From Pseudoclavibacter chungangensis (GTDB lineage: Bacteria > Actinomycetota > Actinomycetes > Actinomycetales > Microbacteriaceae), in the NCBI RefSeq assembly GCF_013410545.1, contig NZ_JACCFV010000001.1, forward strand, positions 2,170,001 through 2,234,000: a stretch of DNA of 64,000 nucleotides. The letters run 5' to 3'. Positions 24,422 through 32,722 of this stretch are shown here, piece after piece; the first letter of the stretch is position 1, and every line of letters starts with the position of its first letter. The notes under the pieces are model-generated. The model searched no databases. It saw nothing but the letters and a program-made list of their open reading frames with translations, and was not told where the DNA came from. Made by a program: the position numbers and the translations under genes.

Positions 24422-25636
24422 TCAGGTGAGGGTGGTGGCGAGGATGCCGCCTGCGGCTCCGATGATCACGACGATCCAGGGCGGGAGCTTCCACGCGACG
24501 AGCAGCACGAAGCAGACCAGCGCGAGTGCGAAGGCGGGCGGGGTGAGGATCGCGGTGGTGAGCACGGGTGTGTAGAGGGCGGCGGCGAGGATGCCGACGA
24601 CGGCCGCGTTCGCGCCCCGCATGATGGCCTGCACCCGCTCGTGGTGCTGCAGGCGGTTCCAGAACGGCAGCACGCCGATGAGGAGGAGGAAGCCGGGCAG
24701 GAAGATCCCGGCCAGCGCGATGCCCGCCCCCGCCGCCCCGCCCGGGCCGACGTCAGCGGCGCCGCCGAGGAAAGCGGCGAGGGTGAACAGCGGGCCGGGC
24801 ACGGCCTGGGCTGCACCGTATCCGGCGAGGAAGTCCGCGTTCGTGACCCAGCCGGGATCGACGACGCCGGATTGCAGGAGCGGGAGCACGACGTGCCCGC
24901 CGCCGAATACGAGCGCTCCGGCCCGCGCGAACGCATCGAACAGGGCGACGCTGTCGTTGCCGGTGACGGCGGCGAGGATCGGCATCCCGGCCAGGATTGC
25001 GACGAACAGGGTGAGCGCGGCGATCCCCGCGGCCCGGGTCACCGGGAACCGCACCGCTGTCGCCGTGTTCGCGGCGGGTGCGCGGCAGACGAAGTATCCG
25101 GCGATCCCGCCGAGGACGATCGCCATGATTTGGCCGAGCGATCCGGCCAGCAGCAGCGCGGCGAGGGCTGCGACGGCTGCGATCGCGGCGCGCTGCCGGT
25201 CCGGGGTGAGTGTCTTCGCCATGCCGAGGACGGCCTGCGCGACGATCGCGACCGCCACGATCTTCAGCCCGGCGAGGATGCCTTCCCCGATGGTGCCGGT
25301 GAACAGGGCGGCGCCGGAAGCGAAGGCGAGCATGAGGGCCGCGGACGGGAGCGTGAAGGCGATGAATGCGGCCAGCGCGCCCCGGTATCCGGCGCGGTGC
25401 AGGCCGATGCCGAACCCGACCTGGCTCGAGGCCGGGCCGGGAAGGAACTGGCACAGCGCGACCAGGTCGGCGTAGGCGCGGTCGTCCATCCAGCGTCGGC
25501 GTTCCACGATCTCGGTGCGGAAGTAGCCCAGGTGCGCGATCGGCCCGCCGAACGAGGTCACCCCGAGGCGCAGGAACACCCGGAACACTTCCCACGCCGA
25601 CCCGCGCACCGGCGCACGTCGCGTCTCGCTTGTCAT
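24422..25636 (-). CDS. chrA: Chromate transporter ChrA (two-domain)
   Basis: 404 residues with two homologous halves of about six helices, as in long-chain CHR transporters. Half one begins FLRLGVTSFGGPIAHLGYF, with the conserved CQFLPGPASSQVGF. Half two has ARAGALVFGGGHVVLPLLQ and GYGAAQAVPGPLFTLAAFLG. It exports chromate from the cytoplasm. The start overlaps the arsR::arsC stop by 4 bp, placing chromate export in the arsenic operon. Confidence 0.92.
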   Translation of the reverse strand: MTSETRRAPVRGSAWEVFRVFLRLGVTSFGGPIAHLGYFRTEIVERRRWMDDRAYADLVALCQFLPGPASSQVGFGIGLHRAGYRGALAAFIAFTLPSAALMLAFASGAALFTGTIGEGILAGLKIVAVAIVAQAVLGMAKTLTPDRQRAAIAAVAALAALLLAGSLGQIMAIVLGGIAGYFVCRAPAANTATAVRFPVTRAAGIAALTLFVAILAGMPILAAVTGNDSVALFDAFARAGALVFGGGHVVLPLLQSGVVDPGWVTNADFLAGYGAAQAVPGPLFTLAAFLGGAADVGPGGAAGAGIALAGIFLPGFLLLIGVLPFWNRLQHHERVQAIMRGANAAVVGILAAALYTPVLTTAILTPPAFALALVCFVLLVAWKLPPWIVVIIGAAGGILATTLT

Positions 25637-26637
25637 GCGCCGTCACCGTCGACGGGAACGCACAGCTCGGCGAGCAGGCCACGGACGCGAGCCTCGATGT
25701 CAGCGGCGATCGCCGCAACGCCGTCTTCGGAGGCGAGGGCGGGGTCACCGACAGCCCAATCTTCGTAGCGGACGCCGGGGATGATCGGGCACACGTCCCC
25801 GCAGCCCATCGTGACCACGACGTCCGCGGCGCGGACGGCGTCGTCGGTGAGCGGCTTCGGGAACGCGGCCGCGGCGTCCTGCTCGCCTTCGATGTCGGCG
25901 AGGATCGAGCGCACGTGCGGGTGCACCTCGGCCGCTGGCGTCGACCCGGCCGACCGGGCAACAACCGCACCGCCGGAGAGCTGATTGACGAGGGCGGCGG
26001 CGAGCTGAGAACGGCCCGCGTTTGCGACGCACACGAACAGCACCTGCGGCATCCCCGTTTCGCGATCCCGTGTGAGGTCGGCGAGACGCTGACGGGCGAA
26101 ACGTTCGGTGAGCGGGATCATATGCTGGGTGAGCTTCGCCGAGCGGACGAGACCCGCGAACGACTCGCGCACGATCGTGACGACGAGGTTGCGGTTCAGG
26201 TGCGTCATCTCGTCGGCGAGCTCGGCGGCGAGGTGCTCGACCTTCGCGTCGAGGGCGGCCAGTGCCGTCGCGCGGTCTTCCTGCTCGGCCTGCGCGTCGG
26301 CGATCGCGGCGGGCGCGAACGCGTCCAGCAGCGCGGTCACGGCCTGCTTCCGCGCCGGCAGGATGCTGTAGTACACCCAGGTGCCGCGCCGCTCGGAGGC
26401 CAGCAGCCCGGAGTCCTTGAGCTTCTTCAAGTGATGCGAGACGGTGGGCTGGGAGACGTCGGCGAGCTCGGCGAGGTCGCACACGCAGGCCTCGCCGCGC
26501 GGGTCCGTCGCGATCGCCGACAGCATCCGCAGCCGGAACGGATCGGCCAGCGCCTTGAGCGTTGAAGCGACAGCATCGGCAGCGTCTTCGCCGATGACGT
26601 GCGTCGGGGTCGGTGTGCAGAGCTCGGTGGTGGTCAT
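25633..26637 (-). CDS. Fused ArsR repressor - ArsC arsenate reductase
   Basis: 334 residues. Residues about 18-110 are an ArsR winged helix with the As(III)-site motif ACVCDLAELADVSQPTVSHH. Residues about 110-190 form a helical three-helix linker (VEHLAAELADEMTHLNRNLV). Residues about 195-330 are an LMW-phosphatase arsenate reductase with VCVANAGRSQLAAAL and VTMGCGDVCPIIPGVRYEDW. The start is ATG 26637, overlapping the acr3 stop by 4 bp. One protein therefore both senses arsenite and produces it, and it presumably represses the operon starting at trxB. A third reductase activity in one operon is notable. Confidence 0.92.
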   Translation of the reverse strand: MTTTELCTPTPTHVIGEDAADAVASTLKALADPFRLRMLSAIATDPRGEACVCDLAELADVSQPTVSHHLKKLKDSGLLASERRGTWVYYSILPARKQAVTALLDAFAPAAIADAQAEQEDRATALAALDAKVEHLAAELADEMTHLNRNLVVTIVRESFAGLVRSAKLTQHMIPLTERFARQRLADLTRDRETGMPQVLFVCVANAGRSQLAAALVNQLSGGAVVARSAGSTPAAEVHPHVRSILADIEGEQDAAAAFPKPLTDDAVRAADVVVTMGCGDVCPIIPGVRYEDWAVGDPALASEDGVAAIAADIEARVRGLLAELCVPVDGDGA

Positions 26638-27737
26638 GATGCCCTCGATTTGGTGACGGCGGGAACCGCATACGGGTCGGTGTGGAACCACGTGCGGGCG
26701 GCCCAGAGCGAGACATAGACCAGACCCACGAGCACGGGCACCTCGATGAGCGGGCCGACGACGCCTGCGAGGGCCTGGCCGCTGGTCGCGCCGAAGGTGC
26801 CGATCGCGACGGCGATGGCGAGCTCGAAGTTGTTGCCTGCCGCCGTGAACGCGAGGGTCGTCGAGCGGGCGTAGTTGAGGCCGATGCCCTTCCCGAGCAG
26901 GAGGCCTGCGAACCACATGATCGCGAAGTACGCCAACAGCGGCAGCGCGATCCGGGCGACGTCCCACGGCTGCGACGTGATCGCCTCACCCTGCAGCGCG
27001 AATAGCAGCACGATCGTGAACAGGAGGCCGTAGAGCGCGAACGGGCCGATAAAGGGGATGAACTTCGCCTCGTACCAGTCGCGGCCCTTCGCCTTCTCAC
27101 CGAAGAAGCGAGTGAGGAACCCAGCCGCGAGCGGGACGCCAAGGAATACGAGCACGTTGATCGCGATCTGCCCGATCGAGACATCCAGGCCTTCGGAGTC
27201 GAGGCCGAGCCAGCCCGGCAGCACGGTGAGGTAGAACCAGCCGAGCAGCGAGAACGCGACGACCTGGAACACGGAGTTGATGAACACCAGCACCGCGGTC
27301 GCTTCACGGTCGCCGCAAGCGAGGTCGTTCCAGATCACCACCATCGCGATGCAACGCGCGAGCCCCACGATGATGAGACCGGTGCGGTACTCGGGCAGAT
27401 CGGGCAGGAAGAGCCACGCGAGGGCGAACATCACGGCAGGCCCTGCGATCCAGTTCAGGATCAGCGATGAGACGAGGAGCTTTTTGTCTCCCGTGACAGC
27501 GGCGACCTTGTCGTAGCGGACCTTCGCCAGCACCGGATACATCATCACCAGCAGTCCGAGACCGATCGGCACCGAGATACCGCCGACCTCCATATGCGCG
27601 AGCAGGTCGGACAGTGCGGGGATGAAGCGGCCGAGGAGGAGGCCCGCGACCATGGCGAGCCCGATCCACAGCGGCAGCCACCGGTCAAGGGTGGACAGCT
27701 TCGCCGGCATCGCGCGGGTCTGGGTTGCGGTGCTCAT
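26634..27737 (-). CDS. acr3: Acr3-type arsenite efflux permease
   Basis: 367 residues with about ten membrane helices. The conserved Acr3 Cys is visible in LARCIAMVVIWNDLACGD (fourth helix), and the TTLAFTAAGNNFELAIAVAI block near residue 295 is diagnostic. It extrudes arsenite made by the three ArsC-like enzymes. The ATG overlaps the trxA stop by 4 bp, and its stop overlaps the arsR::arsC start. Confidence 0.93.
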   Translation of the reverse strand: MSTATQTRAMPAKLSTLDRWLPLWIGLAMVAGLLLGRFIPALSDLLAHMEVGGISVPIGLGLLVMMYPVLAKVRYDKVAAVTGDKKLLVSSLILNWIAGPAVMFALAWLFLPDLPEYRTGLIIVGLARCIAMVVIWNDLACGDREATAVLVFINSVFQVVAFSLLGWFYLTVLPGWLGLDSEGLDVSIGQIAINVLVFLGVPLAAGFLTRFFGEKAKGRDWYEAKFIPFIGPFALYGLLFTIVLLFALQGEAITSQPWDVARIALPLLAYFAIMWFAGLLLGKGIGLNYARSTTLAFTAAGNNFELAIAVAIGTFGATSGQALAGVVGPLIEVPVLVGLVYVSLWAARTWFHTDPYAVPAVTKSRAS

Positions 27738-28060
27738 ACGATCAGCTCGTCAATCTTGCCCGCGATGATCGGCTTCGGGTGTGCGCCGATGAGCACGTCG
27801 ACGCGCTCACCGCCCCGGTAGAACCCGAGAGTCGGGATCGACGTGACATCAGCAGCCATCGCGGTCTGCGGGTTGGCGTCCGCGTCGAGCTTCACGATCT
27901 TCACGCGGCCGTCGTACTCGCCGGCGAGATCGTCGAGGATCGGTGCGATCGCCTTGCACGGCCCGCACCAGGTCGCCCAGATGTCGACCACGACGGGGAT
28001 GTCGGACTGCAGCACCTCGGCCTCGAACGTGGCGTCGGTGACGGTGATGGTCGCGCTCAT
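27734..28060 (-). CDS. trxA: Thioredoxin
   Basis: 108 residues with the active site WATWCGPCKAIAP and the cis-Pro loop SIPTLGFYRGG. It probably supplies electrons for arsenate reduction or repairs thiol damage from arsenite. It is coupled by 4-bp overlaps to trxB upstream and acr3 downstream, so it is a dedicated operon copy and not the housekeeping gene. Confidence 0.93.
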   Translation of the reverse strand: MSATITVTDATFEAEVLQSDIPVVVDIWATWCGPCKAIAPILDDLAGEYDGRVKIVKLDADANPQTAMAADVTSIPTLGFYRGGERVDVLIGAHPKPIIAGKIDELIV

Positions 28061-29025
28061 GCGGACACCTCCAGAAGTTCGGTCTCGGTCTCGTCGGCAG
28101 GCAGGCCGGCGAGGAAATGCTGCGCGTCAAGGGCCGCGGCACAGCCCGTGCCCGATGCCGTGATCGCCTGCCGGTAACGGCGGTCGACGAGATCACCCGC
28201 GGCGAACACGCCAGGCAGGTTCGTCGCGGTCGACGGATGGTCGACGAGCACGTAGCCGTCGTCGTCGAGATCGACCTGCCCGGTCAGCAGCTCCGAGCGC
28301 GGGTCGTGCCCGATCGCAACGAACACGCCAGAGATCGGAAGGGCACGCTCGTCACCGGTGACGGTGTCGCGCAGGCGGAGCGCTTCGACGGCGTTCTCAC
28401 CGACGAGCTCGGCGACTTCACTGTTCCAGGCGACCTCGATCTTCGGATCGGCGCGCACCCGCTCGGCCATGATCTTCGACGCCCGGAAGTCATCACGCCG
28501 GTGCACGATCGTGACCTTCGACGCGAAGCGCGTGAGGAACAGTGCCTCTTCCATCGCGGAGTCCCCGCCGCCGACGACGGCGATCTCCTTCTCGCGGAAG
28601 AAGAAGCCGTCGCAGGTCGCGCACCATGACAGGCCGTGACCGGAGAGCCGAGCTTCCTCGGCGAGGCCGAGCTTGCGGTAAGCGGAACCGGTGGTGAGGA
28701 TCACGCTACGCGCCTCGAACGTTTCGCCCGAGCCGGTCTCGATCGTCTTGACCTCGCCTGCGAGGTCGAGCCGGGTCGCGTCGTCGTAGACGATACGCGC
28801 CCCGAAGCGCTCGGCCTGCGCACGCATCGCGTCCATCAGGTCCGGGCCCTGCACCCCGTCGGTGAAGCCCGGGAAGTTCTCGACCTCGGTGGTCGTCATG
28901 AGCGAACCGCCGGCGGTCACCGAGCCAGCGACCACGACGGGAGAAAGCCCCGCCCTGGCCGCGTAGACCGCGGCCGTATACCCCGCCGGACCAGACCCGA
29001 CGATCACCACCTGTTGCATCGACAT
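28057..29025 (-). CDS. trxB: Thioredoxin reductase
   Basis: About 322 residues from ATG 29025, or from the second ATG at 29019 (MQQVVIVGSGPAGYTAAVYA). The FAD-binding GxGxxG is at the N-terminus, the redox-active disulfide is in WCATCDGFFF, the NADPH site is VVGGGDSAMEEAL, and the C-terminal GVFAAGDLVDRRYRQAIT is present. It is the first gene of the ars operon and recycles the neighbouring thioredoxin. The open frame runs further upstream to 29124, but the family N-terminus starts here. The possible operator at 29024-29041 overlaps the start. Confidence 0.93.
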   Translation of the reverse strand: MSMQQVVIVGSGPAGYTAAVYAARAGLSPVVVAGSVTAGGSLMTTTEVENFPGFTDGVQGPDLMDAMRAQAERFGARIVYDDATRLDLAGEVKTIETGSGETFEARSVILTTGSAYRKLGLAEEARLSGHGLSWCATCDGFFFREKEIAVVGGGDSAMEEALFLTRFASKVTIVHRRDDFRASKIMAERVRADPKIEVAWNSEVAELVGENAVEALRLRDTVTGDERALPISGVFVAIGHDPRSELLTGQVDLDDDGYVLVDHPSTATNLPGVFAAGDLVDRRYRQAITASGTGCAAALDAQHFLAGLPADETETELLEVSA

Positions 29026-29041
29026 GTCTCTATATTGACAT
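29024..29041. promoter_or_regulatory. Inverted repeat at the trxB start, possible ArsR operator
   Basis: ATGTC-8 nt-GACAT lies across the trxB start. On the minus strand a TATAGA box sits about 9 nt upstream of the second ATG (29019), so the transcript could be leaderless from that ATG, and the dyad would cover the -10 region. This suits repression by the ArsR part of the fused protein. Only the dyad is seen directly. Confidence 0.42.
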
Positions 29042-29098
29042 TCATCGAACCAAGCGGCAAGTCGGGTAGGTGCGTTCGGGAGGTTGTTCGCCGAGTGT

Positions 29099-30397
29099 TC
29101 ACCCGGCGGAGTCGCCGCCGTCATCTACAGGACGGTCGACTCGGGCGGGATGCGCATAGCGGAGGGCGGTGTCGATGCCGATGCCGAACAGGTCGCAGAT
29201 GCGTCGCACATCGCCGCCGGTCTGTTCGACCTCGTAGAGGATGCGGTCAGTGCGCAGCGCCTGCGCGGTGACTCCGGCCTTCTTCCAGGGGAAGTTCCGG
29301 CCCGGTGGCGACAGGCGCGGCGCGGTCTGGATCGTGACGAGCAGGTACGGGTTCTTCGTCTCGGGCCAACGCGTGGCGCGATGGTCGAGCCAGGCGGCCA
29401 GGCGCACCCGCACGGGTTCGGCGAGCGGGATCGTACGGCCGTCGGGCATGCGGAGTCTGCCGTCGATGATATCGGTGAGCTGGACGTGCTGCACCTGTTG
29501 CGTGGTGAGGGCGTGGAAAGCGACGAGGGCGACGGACAGAGCGATTGCGGGGTCAGGGCTGGTGAGCGCGTCACGGATCGCGGACTTCTCCATCGGGAGC
29601 GGGATCGTGCGTTTGGGGCCGCGCAGCGGAATCGGTTTCGTCGGGTCGGCGAAGACGATCTTGCGGCCGCGCAGGATCGTGAACAGGGTGCGGAAGCCGA
29701 GCATCATCGTGTGCTGGCGGCTCGGATCATCCGGGAGCGCGTCGAGGATGTCTTCAGTGCTGATCCGGGTCAGGCTGGTGCGGCCTTCCTCGACCCAGCG
29801 GGTGATCGCGGGGAGGATGCCGTACATCTGCCCTTTCACGGTCATCGTGTCGCGGGGTTGACGGCGCGGCGTGGTCTTCGATCCGTCGGCCATGATGTCG
29901 CGCCAGAGTTCGAGCTGGGAGCGCATCGGCTCGGGCAGATGCCTGGTCTTACGGGCGAAGAGCTGCTCGAACGTCGGCACTCGGTCGTCGATGAGGAGGT
30001 CGGCGTCGCCCAGGACTTCGATCGTGGAGCGGATGTTGCCGTCATCGTCGTAGCGGCGCATCGCGAGAATGTCGGAAGCACGGAAGTGCAGATTCGCGCC
30101 GGGGAACACGAGCTGGAGAATCTTCAACGTGCGCCGCACCTGGTTCGTCTGCCGTTTGCTCCACGCATACTCGGCGGCGCGGGCGTACAGGAAGTGATCG
30201 GTGCGGGAGGTGATGTCGCGCAGCCGGATCTCGTTCGAGCGCTGCCGCACCCGTTCCGGGTCGGGATCCAGATCGAACAGCACCGGCTGGGTGCTCTCGG
30301 CGACCGGCGGCGGCGCGGCGACGAGCCGGATCGCTTGGCGCAGGCTCATCGCCATCGGCCGGTGCTTCTCGGCAGGCCTGCGGGGATCGTTCATCAC
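29099..30397 (-). CDS. Degenerate tyrosine-recombinase-like protein
   Basis: 432 residues. The C-terminal 180 residues follow the phage-integrase layout but lack key residues. The box I Arg region reads AFHALTTQQVQHVQLTDI (TGLR replaced). The H-x-x-R motif reads AQALRTDR (His lost). The second His position reads LFGIGID. The final Tyr seems kept in ALRYAHP. It is probably a non-catalytic or altered partner of the integrase whose stump is at 31192. It sits 73 bp before trxB on the same strand and forms a unit with the zinc-ribbon and HTH genes. This reading of the fold is mine, from motif position. Confidence 0.65.
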   Translation of the reverse strand: MMNDPRRPAEKHRPMAMSLRQAIRLVAAPPPVAESTQPVLFDLDPDPERVRQRSNEIRLRDITSRTDHFLYARAAEYAWSKRQTNQVRRTLKILQLVFPGANLHFRASDILAMRRYDDDGNIRSTIEVLGDADLLIDDRVPTFEQLFARKTRHLPEPMRSQLELWRDIMADGSKTTPRRQPRDTMTVKGQMYGILPAITRWVEEGRTSLTRISTEDILDALPDDPSRQHTMMLGFRTLFTILRGRKIVFADPTKPIPLRGPKRTIPLPMEKSAIRDALTSPDPAIALSVALVAFHALTTQQVQHVQLTDIIDGRLRMPDGRTIPLAEPVRVRLAAWLDHRATRWPETKNPYLLVTIQTAPRLSPPGRNFPWKKAGVTAQALRTDRILYEVEQTGGDVRRICDLFGIGIDTALRYAHPARVDRPVDDGGDSAG

Positions 30398-30409
30398 GGC
30401 GAAGAACAG

Positions 30410-30862
30410 TTACGCCCCGAACTTTCGCGGTGCGTCGAGGTCGAGCGGTTCGCCGAGTACTTGCAGCATCCGGGCGGTCTCCAGGCAGAGGCGGCAGTAG
30501 CCCTGCTCACCGATGGTGACGTCGCGATGGCACGAGACGCATTCGCCTTGCGGGTAGTACTTGAACCACCAGCGGCACTTCGGGCACCGCCAGTTGCGAT
30601 TCCGGTAGACGCCCCAGGCCAGGCAATCACGGCAGGACCCCATGAAGCCGGGACTTCCCGGATGGCAATGCGCGCACAATCCTTGGCTGTAGTACTCGCT
30701 CGATCCGCATCTGCGGCATAGCGGCGGAGCGAAGGGGCCGCCGGGGATGCAGTCGTAGCAGTAGTCGACGCGAGGCTGGAGCCACGCGGCCGGTTTCACG
30801 CCGCACCCCGTGCAGGGCGGCGGCGGGCTCAGCGGCCCGTTCGGACCGCGTGCCGGACTCAT
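30410..30862 (-). CDS. Multi-zinc-ribbon protein
   Basis: 150 residues with at least six CxxC or CxxxC pairs: CTGC, CYDC, CRRC, CAHC, CPKC, CVSC and CRLC-type knuckles along the chain. This implies three or four zinc ribbons and a nucleic-acid or protein-binding role. Its start overlaps the HTH gene's stop by 4 bp and the degenerate recombinase follows 12 bp downstream. No named family is recognised. Confidence 0.72.
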   Translation of the reverse strand: MSPARGPNGPLSPPPPCTGCGVKPAAWLQPRVDYCYDCIPGGPFAPPLCRRCGSSEYYSQGLCAHCHPGSPGFMGSCRDCLAWGVYRNRNWRCPKCRWWFKYYPQGECVSCHRDVTIGEQGYCRLCLETARMLQVLGEPLDLDAPRKFGA

Positions 30863-31188
30863 AGCGGCGGGGCGGGCCGGTCATCCTTCGCGCCCAACCG
30901 TGGCGTCACTCGCGGTGTCGAACCGTTGGCCTCGCTGTGCTGCTCGAGCCTTCGCGTGCGCGCGCTGACCTTTTCCGGTTCGGGCACGAGGAGGTCTGTC
31001 GGCTGGCAGTCCAGGACGTGGCAGATCACGTCGAGATCATCGAGGCGGATCGTCGTCAGAGTGCCCGTCCACAGCCCCGACATCTTGCCCTGGCTCATCT
31101 CCAACCCAGCGGCGGCGAGCATGCGCCGCAACTCCGCAGACTTCCAGATGCCGCGCTCAGCGGCCTGGACTCTCAGGTTCCACTTCAT
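30859..31188 (-). CDS. XRE-type helix-turn-helix protein
   Basis: 109 residues. The first 70 form a Cro/C1-type HTH (Xre-like SAELRRMLAAAGLEMSQGKM with TIRLDDLDVICHVLDCQPTD after it), followed by a charged tail. It follows the integrase stump by 3 bp and overlaps the zinc-ribbon gene, so the four genes were one transcription unit. It is probably a regulator or directionality factor of the recombination module. Confidence 0.78.
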   Translation of the reverse strand: MKWNLRVQAAERGIWKSAELRRMLAAAGLEMSQGKMSGLWTGTLTTIRLDDLDVICHVLDCQPTDLLVPEPEKVSARTRRLEQHSEANGSTPRVTPRLGAKDDRPAPPL

Positions 31189-31191
31189 CAG

Positions 31192-31380
31192 TCACGCCAT
31201 CCCTTCGAATCGTTCCTCAACGCTCTTGTTCGCGTGCGCCCACGCATCCTCGATGTGCTGGCTCGAGACGTGGATGTACTGCGTCGTCGTCGACAGCCAC
31301 TGATGCCCGAGCAGTTCTTGGAGGGCTTTCAAGTCCATACCCGCCAGATACAGCGACGACGCGCAATAGTGCCGCTGGGC
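31192..31380 (-). pseudogene. Tyrosine-type integrase, C-terminal stump (5' end removed by IS)
   Basis: The last 62 codons of a phage-type integrase: RHYCASSLYLAGMDLKALQE then LLGHQWLSTTTQYIHVS contain the box II Arg-His, the LLGH His and the nucleophile Tyr. Homology ends abruptly at the RHYCA position, where the IS407-like element begins (31381). The missing part would be the core-binding domain and catalytic box I. As it stands it cannot be a working recombinase. Confidence 0.85.
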
Positions 31381-31458
31381 TGACCCCGTTTTGTAGGTCC
31401 AGTCGTTATGTGAGTGGTCCTGTCGCCCGAGGGTTCGGGCAGGGAGACTGGTCAGATC

Positions 31459-31743
31459 ATGACGAATAGCAGGAAGCGCCACACCCCGGAGCAGGTCGTC
31501 CGAAAGCTTGGGCAGGCCGACAGAATGCTCGCCGACGGCGCGGACGTCGCGGCGGTGTGTCGGGAGCTCGGCGTGTCCGAGCAGACGTACTACCGGTGGC
31601 GGAACCAGTATGGCGGCCTGAAGGCCGACGACGCGAAGCGGCTCAAGGAGCTCGAGAAGCAGAACGCCACTCTGAAGCGACTGCTGGCCGAAGCGGAGCT
31701 GGAGAAGGCCGCGCTCAAGGAGTTGGCTGAGGGAAACTTCTAG
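31459..31743 (+). CDS. IS3-family transposase OrfA (IS407-like)
   Basis: 94 residues from ATG 31459. The HTH RHTPEQVVRKLGQADRMLAD and CRELGVSEQTYYRWRNQYGG, followed by the leucine-zipper-like segment KRLKELEKQNATLKRLLAEA and ALKELAEGNF, is the standard IS407/IS51-type OrfA. The TAG stop at 31741-31743 overlaps the start region of the OrfB frame. Confidence 0.92.
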   Translation: MTNSRKRHTPEQVVRKLGQADRMLADGADVAAVCRELGVSEQTYYRWRNQYGGLKADDAKRLKELEKQNATLKRLLAEAELEKAALKELAEGNF

Positions 31744-31793
31744 GCCCGGGTAGGCGCCGCGCCGCCGTCGCTCACCTGATCAGGACACTGCAG

Positions 31794-32609
31794 GTGAGCG
31801 AGCGGATGGCGTGCCGGCTGGCCGGGCTGAGTAGGTCCGCGTACCGTCGCCCGCTCAAGGGCGACACGACCGCCGACCCGGACAGGGCGTTGCGGGACTG
31901 GCTGCGCGCGTACGCAAAGAAGCACCCGCGGTGGGGATACCGCAGGGCCTACCACGACGCTCGCGGCGAGGGGTGGGCCGTGAATCACAAGAAGATCCAG
32001 CGGCTCTGGCGCGAGGAAGGCCTCCGTGTCCCCCAGCGGCGGCGGCGCAAACGCGTCGGATCCTCGACCGTCGATGCCCCGGCAGCGGTCGCCCCGAATC
32101 TCGTGTGGGCGGTGGACTTCCAGTTCGATGCCGACGAGCAGGGCCGCCCGATCAAGATCTGCTCCATCGTCGACGAGCACACCCGTGAATGCATCGGAGG
32201 GCTTGTCGAGCGGTCGATCACCGCGGACCGACTCACTGCCCACCTCGAGGACCTCGCCGCCGTCCGCGGCGCGCCCGCGGTGCTCAGATCAGACAACGGC
32301 CCGGAGTTCATCAGCGACGCGATGGCCGACTGGGCCGGCACCCGCACCGGCCTGTTCTACATTCCGCCCGGCTCGCCCTGGCACAACGGGTATGTCGAGT
32401 CGTTCAACAGCAGGCTCCGCGACGAGTGCCTGAACATCAACAGCTTCTACTCGCTGCTGCACGCCCAGGTCGTGATCGGCGACTGGAAGACCGAGTACAA
32501 CCACGACCGCCGACACTCATCGCTCGGATACCTCGCACCGGTCGACTACGCTCGGCAATGCACCCATCAACTGGAAACCGACGACTCGCACAGCGACCGG
32601 ACCGAATGA
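31794..32609 (+). CDS. IS3-family transposase OrfB (IS407-like)
   Basis: 271 residues from GTG 31794; the conserved frame extends upstream to about 31740 and is probably reached by frameshift from OrfA. DDE residues are seen in VWAVDFQFDAD, LRSDNGPEFIS and HNGYVESFNSRLRDE. The WGYRRAYHDARGEGW block is the usual HTH_21 region. The frame looks intact. Confidence 0.92.
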   Translation: MSERMACRLAGLSRSAYRRPLKGDTTADPDRALRDWLRAYAKKHPRWGYRRAYHDARGEGWAVNHKKIQRLWREEGLRVPQRRRRKRVGSSTVDAPAAVAPNLVWAVDFQFDADEQGRPIKICSIVDEHTRECIGGLVERSITADRLTAHLEDLAAVRGAPAVLRSDNGPEFISDAMADWAGTRTGLFYIPPGSPWHNGYVESFNSRLRDECLNINSFYSLLHAQVVIGDWKTEYNHDRRHSSLGYLAPVDYARQCTHQLETDDSHSDRTE

Positions 32610-32722
32610 AGGGGGCGGCCCACCGCAGCACGTGCGGAGTCAGATCACCCGACCACGCAGGCAGAAACCGCGCGGTCGCACGCACCAGCCCGCGCCGGAG
32701 CACATCGTCGCTGGCCCTCCCC

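Larger units (their letters stand above)
31381..32722 (+). mobile_element. IS3-family (IS407-group-like) insertion sequence
   Basis: The left end is set where integrase homology stops and a typical TGACCCCGTTTTGTAGGTCC end begins. OrfA and OrfB follow. I could not find a matching right inverted repeat, so the right end is uncertain. The element is abutted at 32723 by a truncated IS30. The 113 bp after orfB (32610-32722) shows no other gene. Confidence 0.7.
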
